In this document: positions 58,453-64,000 of the stretch, one piece after another
Position numbering within the stretch: position 1 is the first letter of the stretch
Layout: each line of letters begins with the position of its first letter
NCBI RefSeq assembly: GCF_902459465.1
Contig: NC_047081.1
Span: forward strand, 2,480,001 to 2,544,000
Source: Asterias rubens
Taxonomy: Eukaryota; Echinodermata; Asteroidea; Forcipulatida; Asteriidae
Direction of reading: 5' to 3'
Length of the DNA: 64,000 bases
Translations under genes and position numbers: made by a program
The notes under the pieces: generated by a model
Seen by the model: the letters and a program-made list of their open reading frames with translations, nothing else
Database searches by the model: none
Told to the model about the DNA's origin: nothing

Positions 58453-59671
58453 AAGTTGAATCTCCGAAGTTTCAATCAAATACGTTTTTCAGATTGTGTA
58501 TTCAAATATTTACAGATTCTACTTCCTGCAGGGACAATCAAAACCACTCGATATGTTTGACACATCTCAAACACATCTTGAAATTAATGTTCACATTTAT
58601 ATAGGATTAAAACAATCGTACAGTTCCCCCAAAAAAGGTATACTCTCCCTTCTTTAAATGACTCTTAAACCCAAGAGAAGAAAAAAATACCTTCATAAAC
58701 CAACAAAATATGTTGATTCAATTTCCTTTCAAGTTTGACTTAAATATATATTTAAAAAAGAAACATATAAAAAAATTGGCTCCTCACTTTTGACCGAATC
58801 CTGTATGACACTCCTGAGTTTCTGATATTGAAATATAGCCTATGATAAACCCAATCCATTTTTTTTTTTTTTTCCGGAAGCTTACGTTCTAAAAGATATT
58901 CCATAACTCGATTAAAACCGCGGGTACGGAATGCAGCATCTCCTATCCAATAAACACACCAAAAGTTCCACACAAATAAAACATTCCTTTACAGTATTAT
59001 TGAATTTCTCGTTGTATTATGAGAACCACATAATTTAATTTTGCACAACAACTGACAATGAAGCCGACTACAGCAATACTACTCTACAGAATGTTGTACT
59101 CTTAATTTGACTAAGGTGTATGTCCACTTTTGACACGGGAAAGCTGATGTCAGCAATATTTGATTTGAATCATGTCCTGTTTGGGGGGTCATAACAATGC
59201 TAGTGTCTTTAAGGTATTGTACCTTTGTTTTTTGGTCACCGAAATACATGTACAATAAAACTAGAGCCTGTGAAGTTTCCGTTTGTCAAAAGGTGGTAGA
59301 GTTTTTCGAGATATTGCCAACAATTTGGGGCCTATTTCACAAAGAGCCAAGATTGATCTACCATAATTTTCGGATTATAAACCGCGGTTTATATGTTGAT
59401 TTTGACATTTTTTTGAACTCCTGTGGTTTATTCTCCGGGGCGGCTTGTAAGCCGACGTATAAATATTTAAGAGAAAAAACGCATTTTTTAAAAGAAAGAT
59501 CGTTTGTAAAATATTCTAATTAATGTTTTTTTTTCTTAAACGAGAACAAAAACCTGCCTGTGTGATGACAAAATCCTGTTGAAAATCCCACCACAATTGT
59601 ATTCCATGTTTCCTTTGTAAAACGTTTATCAACCGCCCTCAGCTCCCCCTCTCAGCGAAACTCGGGTTAGA

Positions 59672-59825
59672 CTAGACTGGTGCCCGTCTATTTATCCTAG
59701 CGATCTCTACATGCTGACGTCAGACATTCAAGCTATACTCGTGTATCAGTGAAATAGACTCGTCCCCTGTCTATTTATCCCACGATCTTTGTATACTGAC
59801 GTCAGACATCCAGGCTACACTCGTG
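59672..59825 (+). repeat. 82-bp tandem duplication with CRE motifs
   Basis: Two units (59672-59743 and 59754-59825), each with GTCTATTTATCC and a perfect TGACGTCA (59715-59722 and 59797-59804) then GACATNCA(A/G)GCTA. Related to the CRE repeat in GPCR intron 2. Confidence 0.85.
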
Positions 59826-61078
59826 TCAGCCAGCGGTTTCTTCAGCTCAACCACGCACAACGCAACAGCAGAATGGTGAATGGACGTACGCAAAGAACTA
59901 TGCCGCTTCGGGGGATCAAACAAAACGTGTTCAACCTGCCCCGATTGTTGAGTCCAGTAACATTGGGAATTTTATTTCCAGGCGGCGCAAATGCGAGGGC
60001 GTACCGCAACCCGCCGGCGAACATCGCTCATTACGGTGCCACCAACATCTGTTGTGCAATCTCGAGATTGAGCAGCGCATTTAACAGATTGCTAGCTTTA
60101 CGAACTCGCATGTGTGTACATGTGCTTAATGTGCACGCTGCAGGATACATTACTCCACACATGCTACGTCCGTCCGCCCGTCCGTCCGCCCGTCCGTCGT
60201 TGCAATATCTGTTGTGGATCCTCGTTGTGGGACTACAATAATAAAAGGGAGGGAGAAACACCGGCCAACCACTTTTCTTTAATTCCCTTATTGAAAGACC
60301 CATTTCAACCTTATTTCCCGTCTACTCCGATGTTTCATAAAAGTGAATCCCCTGTCCTTGTGATAACGCAAACAATAAGGTAGCGCATTTTGTTTCATTA
60401 CCACCGCTATACAATATGTTTTATAAAGGAATTGTGCATGTTTAAAAAATGTTCCTATATAATGTACATTGTAAACAGAAACAACACTCATAGACAATAC
60501 TCTCGTTTGTGTTGTGGTAGCCCTGAAAAGGACTGTTTGGTTTTGGTTTTGTCTATTTTCTATTTAAACAAAACGGAAGGCAAAGGATTCCTTGGATATA
60601 AATCTTCGCACTGTTTCTTTATCACTCACTGCTTCTGCAGACGAATCCTATGTTAAAACGATGGTACACGCACTGTCTGAAGTTAGTTTTTATTGCAACA
60701 CGAACTCACTTACCTACAAATAAAGTAGGATTTAACTTTGTCAATTTTTAAAATTGTTATTGGTTTTTTCAGTATCACAACAATAAACGTATTTTCAGTT
60801 GTAACTTCATCAATAATTATCCAACACAAACAATTATGTGGTCCCGCAAAGGGGGTGCTGCCAGCTTACAAAAATAATGCTATCCTATAATAGATCATTT
60901 CAATTACGATCAATAGTGTAAACTTCAATACATTTCAACTTTAATTACGACGCAACTCCCACATTGCGGCAACTATACAAGACTGACTGGAGTGACTGAT
61001 GTGCCGCCCACCTGTCACTGCACATCGCCACAAAGAGGACGCAAACAAGCACGGCCCCTATGTGTTCACGCATGCGGT

Positions 61079-61116
61079 GATTGGCCGTTTGATGATTGGC
61101 CGTTGTTGATTGGCCG
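61079..61116 (-). promoter_or_regulatory. Three CCAAT boxes in tandem
   Basis: GATTGGCCG occurs at 61079-61087, 61094-61102 and 61108-61116, i.e. CGGCCAATC on the minus strand at 15- and 14-bp spacing. The surrounding 60940-61390 is richer in CpG than its flanks. This looks like a promoter with NF-Y-type sites, but I found no first exon to attach it to. Confidence 0.4.
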
Positions 61117-61593
61117 GCGATAGTTCCATTCATGAAATCTTGGCTAGACTTCGGACGGATCGAGTAGAGCGGCTGCCCATTGTACAACGGGGAGCTTGAA
61201 CGTTTGACCCACGCTTTGAGGCTCGGGGCCCAGTCTAATCAAACGTGAACAACTTTTGTCAACAGAGGGCGATGCGATGCAGGGCAAAGTTCAACTGTTT
61301 CTCGGCGTGCGTTGTCGGCCGATCTTTGATTCACCGAGAGTTTGTTGCCAAAGAAGTTTTCAAACATATGGTCAACCAGAGATGCCAACATTGAACTTTA
61401 AAAAAGAGTAGCATCTCCCAAAAGTTAAGGGGGAGCGTGGCTTGGGCTCCCTAAACCGATCTTTCTATTACTCTCTACAATGCTAATTAGCTCATTTTCA
61501 GGCATTGTCGTGAAATAACAGTTACCTCTGTATGCACCACCAGAACAGCTACAAATGTTTATAATGGCCAGTGAAAAAAAAATCTGGAAAAAA

Positions 61594-61735
61594 AAAAAAA
61601 AAAATCCCTCATCTTCTGACTTTGTTTTCAAAAAAAAAAAAACATAACAAAGGGTGGCCTTACTTAAATGTTTTTGTTTTAATGGTCAGAAATGCAACAA
61701 CAAGCTATTGGGAGAGAGAAAAAAAAAAAAAAAAA
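61594..61735 (+). repeat. Duplicated segment, copy 2 (pair with 58319-58452)
   Basis: Matches copy 1 nearly base for base over about 110 bp of non-A sequence. A 26-A run ends it. Downstream GTGTCCGGATTTTGGGCAA also resembles 57650-57700. Confidence 0.92.
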
Positions 61736-62535
61736 AAAAAAAAAACGTGTCCGGATTTTGGGCAAAAAATACGTGTCAGTATTTTGGGCATTGTCTGGAC
61801 ATCGGCGCTACATTACTAGTAAGAAAACATGGAAACTGTCTAGCTTAGATCTCACAGGCCACTCAGTTGAAGGTATTTTTGTTCAGAAGGTCTCCTTTTT
61901 TGTCGCCATTATTTCTTACTTTTTGTGCCAAGCATCGATGAAGAACATGTACAGACAGCGCGGGCACAATAATAGTGGATACATGAGGAATGAGGTTACT
62001 GTGACACGTTAGCTCACACACAACCTCATTCCCCACGCACGTGTGCACTATTCCCCATGGTGTAATAGAGATCAATGGGTACGATCTTGCAGCAATGCAC
62101 TAGCGTAAAAATACTCACCGGCCAGCCAGCGGGGGAGAGGGCACGCAACAATCATTACGTCGAGACACGTGAATTGTTCGAGTGAATTCGCCGCTATTAT
62201 TCAACACTGCGTTCTAAAATTAAAAGTGTTTTTTCTTTTCTGTTACAATTATTTTGACATTTTTCTTAATTTTTATTTCCACTTAATAGTTCATTCGTTG
62301 TTTGCATGTATTGTACGATTTAATACAATTATATTGGGCGGTTGTTTGGCGTGTTTTATTGAGTATTATCGTAGCGTCGTAGTCACGGCTCGAAATCGTA
62401 TTTGCTACGCCCAAATCGTGTATGTTGGTATCTCTGCAAGGGCACCAAGGCATTTTCTCTTAGGCAAAGGGCACCCTATGAGGAAATTGTAAATTCCTAC
62501 TGGAGCATTTCAAGGGCACCAAGGCAATGGCAAGG

Positions 62536-62563
62536 GGCAACGGAGGCAATCGCCTCCGTTGCC
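62536..62563. repeat. Perfect 12-bp stem, 4-nt loop hairpin
   Basis: GGCAACGGAGGC-AATC-GCCTCCGTTGCC, in a stretch where AAGGGCACCAAGGCA recurs (62440-62530). GC-rich island in AT-rich DNA. Not followed by a T run that would suggest a Pol III terminator. Confidence 0.85.
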
Positions 62564-62689
62564 TCCGTGAAGTGTTCATGCACCTTTCATTGTTGATAAG
62601 GCTTTGATTTCTATTTTGTAAATTTTTGCTGGTGTACTTTTTCAAAACATTTATTTTGCGTAATTTTCTTATGGTATATTTTATTGTTA

Positions 62690-62745
62690 TGCGCCCTCGA
62701 AGAGAGCGCCATATAAATTCAATAAATCACACATTAATATTATAC
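62690..62745 (+). mobile_element. LINE 3' tail
   Basis: GCGCCCTCGAAGAGAGCGCC followed by ATATAAATTCAATAAATCAC, related to the minus-strand tail at 28849-28945. Confidence 0.5.
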
Positions 62746-63035
62746 TGGTGGCTCCTTTATAAAATGCTCAAATCCATCTCTCAGTGATACGCGAGACGGT
62801 TTCACATTAGGTATTTTCCTGTAAGGCGGTGTGGAGCGAAAAGTTATAAAACAAATTACTTTACATAGCACTGTGTAATGGTTAACAAGGTGCTGTGGGG
62901 CAGTGTGCTGCTAATCAAACCATGAACACCCAGATGAACCCCTTCTTTTTTCATTGCATTTACACAACACACGAGACCAACGGCTGTACGTCCAATCCGA
63001 AGGATGCAGCAAAAATGGCCAAGTGTCTTAATTAA

Positions 63036-63403
63036 AGGGAAGGTACACAATTGGTAATTACTCAAAACAAATATTAACTTAAAAAGTGACTTGGTAACGA
63101 GCATTGGAGAGCTGTTGATAGTATAAAACATTGTGAGAAATGGCTCCCTCTGAGGTAGCATAGATTTTGAGAAAGAGGTAATTTCTCACTAAAATAATAA
63201 AAGACTTCTAGCTAGAAGTCTTTTACTCATGTCTGAAAGCACACAAATTCGTTCAACAAGTGTGGTTTTTCTCTCATCATTTTCTCGCAACTTCGATGAC
63301 CAATTTAGCTCAAATTTTCACTGGCTTGTTATTTTATGCCTATGTTGGGATACACCACGTGAGAAGACTTGTCTGTGACGATTACCAAACGTGTACCTTC
63401 CCT
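63036..63403 (+). mobile_element. Family A subfamily MITE with AGGGAAGGTACAC ends
   Basis: TTAA (63032-63035 and 63404-63407) flanks AGGGAAGGTACACAATTGG...CCAAACGTGTACCTTCCCT. The interior matches family A, but the termini differ and the tip is a perfect palindrome (AAGACTTCTAGCTAGAAGTCTT). Confidence 0.92.
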
Positions 63404-63414
63404 TTAAAGACACA

Positions 63415-63492
63415 AGTGTCATGACCAGGACTGGAACCCACCCTCTGCCGAACAAAAACATCACAGCTTGAGTCTGGCCACGACATGTTGTC
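63415..63492 (-). mobile_element. tRNA-derived SINE fragment
   Basis: Minus strand CATGTCGTGGCCAGACTC, GGTGGGTTCCAGTCCTGG (B box) and TCATGACACTTGTGTC, the shared SINE body. Confidence 0.65.
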
Positions 63493-63546
63493 ATGAATTG
63501 AAGAATTAACGAAAAAATATATTTCACTGTGCATTGCTAGACTTAC

Positions 63547-63631
63547 CATAGTCCTTCCAGCTGTATTTTGTCTCCAGGCTACCATCTACTTTACCGGTGT
63601 CGTTATTTGATGTTCCAACAACATTGAAGTC
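63547..63631 (-). CDS. VDAC: Voltage-dependent anion channel (VDAC) exon (partial)
   Basis: An 85-bp minus-strand exon between acceptor TTGATTACAG and donor ATG|GTAAGT encodes DFNVVGTSNNDTGKVDGSLE followed by TKYSWKDY. It matches the VDAC segment where SGSANTxTxKVxGSLETKYxWxEYG spans early beta strands of the mitochondrial outer-membrane porin. The GSLETKY core is diagnostic. The exon ends in phase 1. Upstream exons should lie past 64000. The next exon (with the LTFTEKWNTDN-type sequence) was not found in the 6 kb downstream, so either the intron is long or this exon is a relic. Confidence 0.85.
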
Positions 63632-63904
63632 CTGTAATCAAAACAAAGAACACCAAAGAAACTTAATGATAAATTACATTCAAGTCTTCGGAAGTTCCCA
63701 TTCCCAGTTGCAAAAAAACAAAATTATAATAATCAGACTTGTAATGCGCACATATCCACCCTGCTGGGTGTTCAAGGCGCAGAAGAACTTAAAAATGAAG
63801 GTGTTTGCTTGCTCTCAAACATTTCTGGTCAAATATTTGTTGATGCAAACATTATAATTATTGTTTACATGATAAAAATCTATTGTTCTTTGGTCTTTCC
63901 TTAA

Positions 63905-64000
63905 AGGCAGCGGACACTATTGGTAATTACTCAAAATAATTATCGGCATAAAACCGCACTAGGTAATGAGTAATAAGTAGAGGTTGAAAGTATAAAACAT
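63905..64000 (+). mobile_element. Family A MITE cut by the window end
   Basis: TTAA (63901-63904) then AGGCAGCGGACACTATTGG and the usual left interior, to the last base of the window. Confidence 0.92.

Noticed and set aside
59570..59640. Possible next VDAC exon on the minus strand (FTKETWNT-like reading)
   Set aside because: Only a few residues resemble the TFTEKWNTDN segment, and no proper acceptor and donor surround it.
59789..60241. 150-codon plus-strand frame
   Set aside because: It starts inside the CRE-containing duplication and ends in a CCGTCCGCCCGTCCGTC simple repeat; no domain or splice evidence. A real gene cannot be excluded.
1..64000. CRISPR arrays, operons, bacterial features
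   Set aside because: The tandem repeats have no unique spacers of constant length, and the gene structure is eukaryotic throughout.

Overview
The window is nuclear DNA of an animal, not of a microbe. It holds short exons with GT/AG introns, many microsatellites and minisatellites, tRNA-derived SINEs, LINE 3' ends, and very many foldback (MITE-like) elements. The gene content (CaMKII, VDAC, annexin, receptor-type tyrosine phosphatase, a rhodopsin-class GPCR) and the repeat style suggest a marine deuterostome. An echinoderm, probably a sea star, is my best guess; this is inference, since no species-diagnostic gene is present. The long open frames are mostly chance or repeat-derived; most real exons are too short to stand out as ORFs and were found by splice sites plus protein family motifs.

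Layout. 1-2643 (+): the last two exons of a CaMKII gene, the association-domain core (878-992) and the C-terminus (2526-2643); their intron carries a tandem array that copies the exon end and its splice donor. 2644-13950: 3' UTR and intergenic DNA with two large minisatellites (5991-6496, 6950-7365) and scattered foldback repeats. 13951-14612: two palindromic elements, one with a nested 150-bp MITE bearing two CTCF-like motifs. 14824-20199 (-): a complete three-exon GPCR gene of 362 codons with unusual core motifs. 20200-38382: no host gene recognised; dense TTAA-flanked foldback elements, SINEs, LINE scraps and a duplicated segment that gives an empty and a filled insertion site. 38383-38882: a 500-N assembly gap. 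38884-39771 (+): the C-terminus of a Helentron-type helicase plus endonuclease. 40255-40434 (+): an unidentified exon whose 3' end seeds a 67-bp tandem array. 41060-46240: SINEs and repeats. 46286-47221: an array of about 130-bp units, each with ETS-like and DR5 nuclear-receptor-like motifs. 47650-49231 (+): a 31-bp array, then a frameshifted two-exon DDE-integrase-like gene. 50372-50930: four copies of one 15-bp near-palindrome about 180 bp apart. 52226-52297 (+): a last exon resembling the end of a PTP domain. 53690-57100: LINE end and foldback elements. 57195-57317 (-): an annexin C-terminal exon. 63547-63631 (-): a VDAC exon. The window ends inside another foldback element.

The host genes are unrelated neighbours. 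Several are partial because they run off the window or because their other exons could not be found by eye. The strongest unexplained signals are the tandem arrays seeded at exon-intron boundaries (two independent cases), the ETS/DR5 array, the evenly spaced 15-mer, and a MITE carrying convergent CTCF-like sites.
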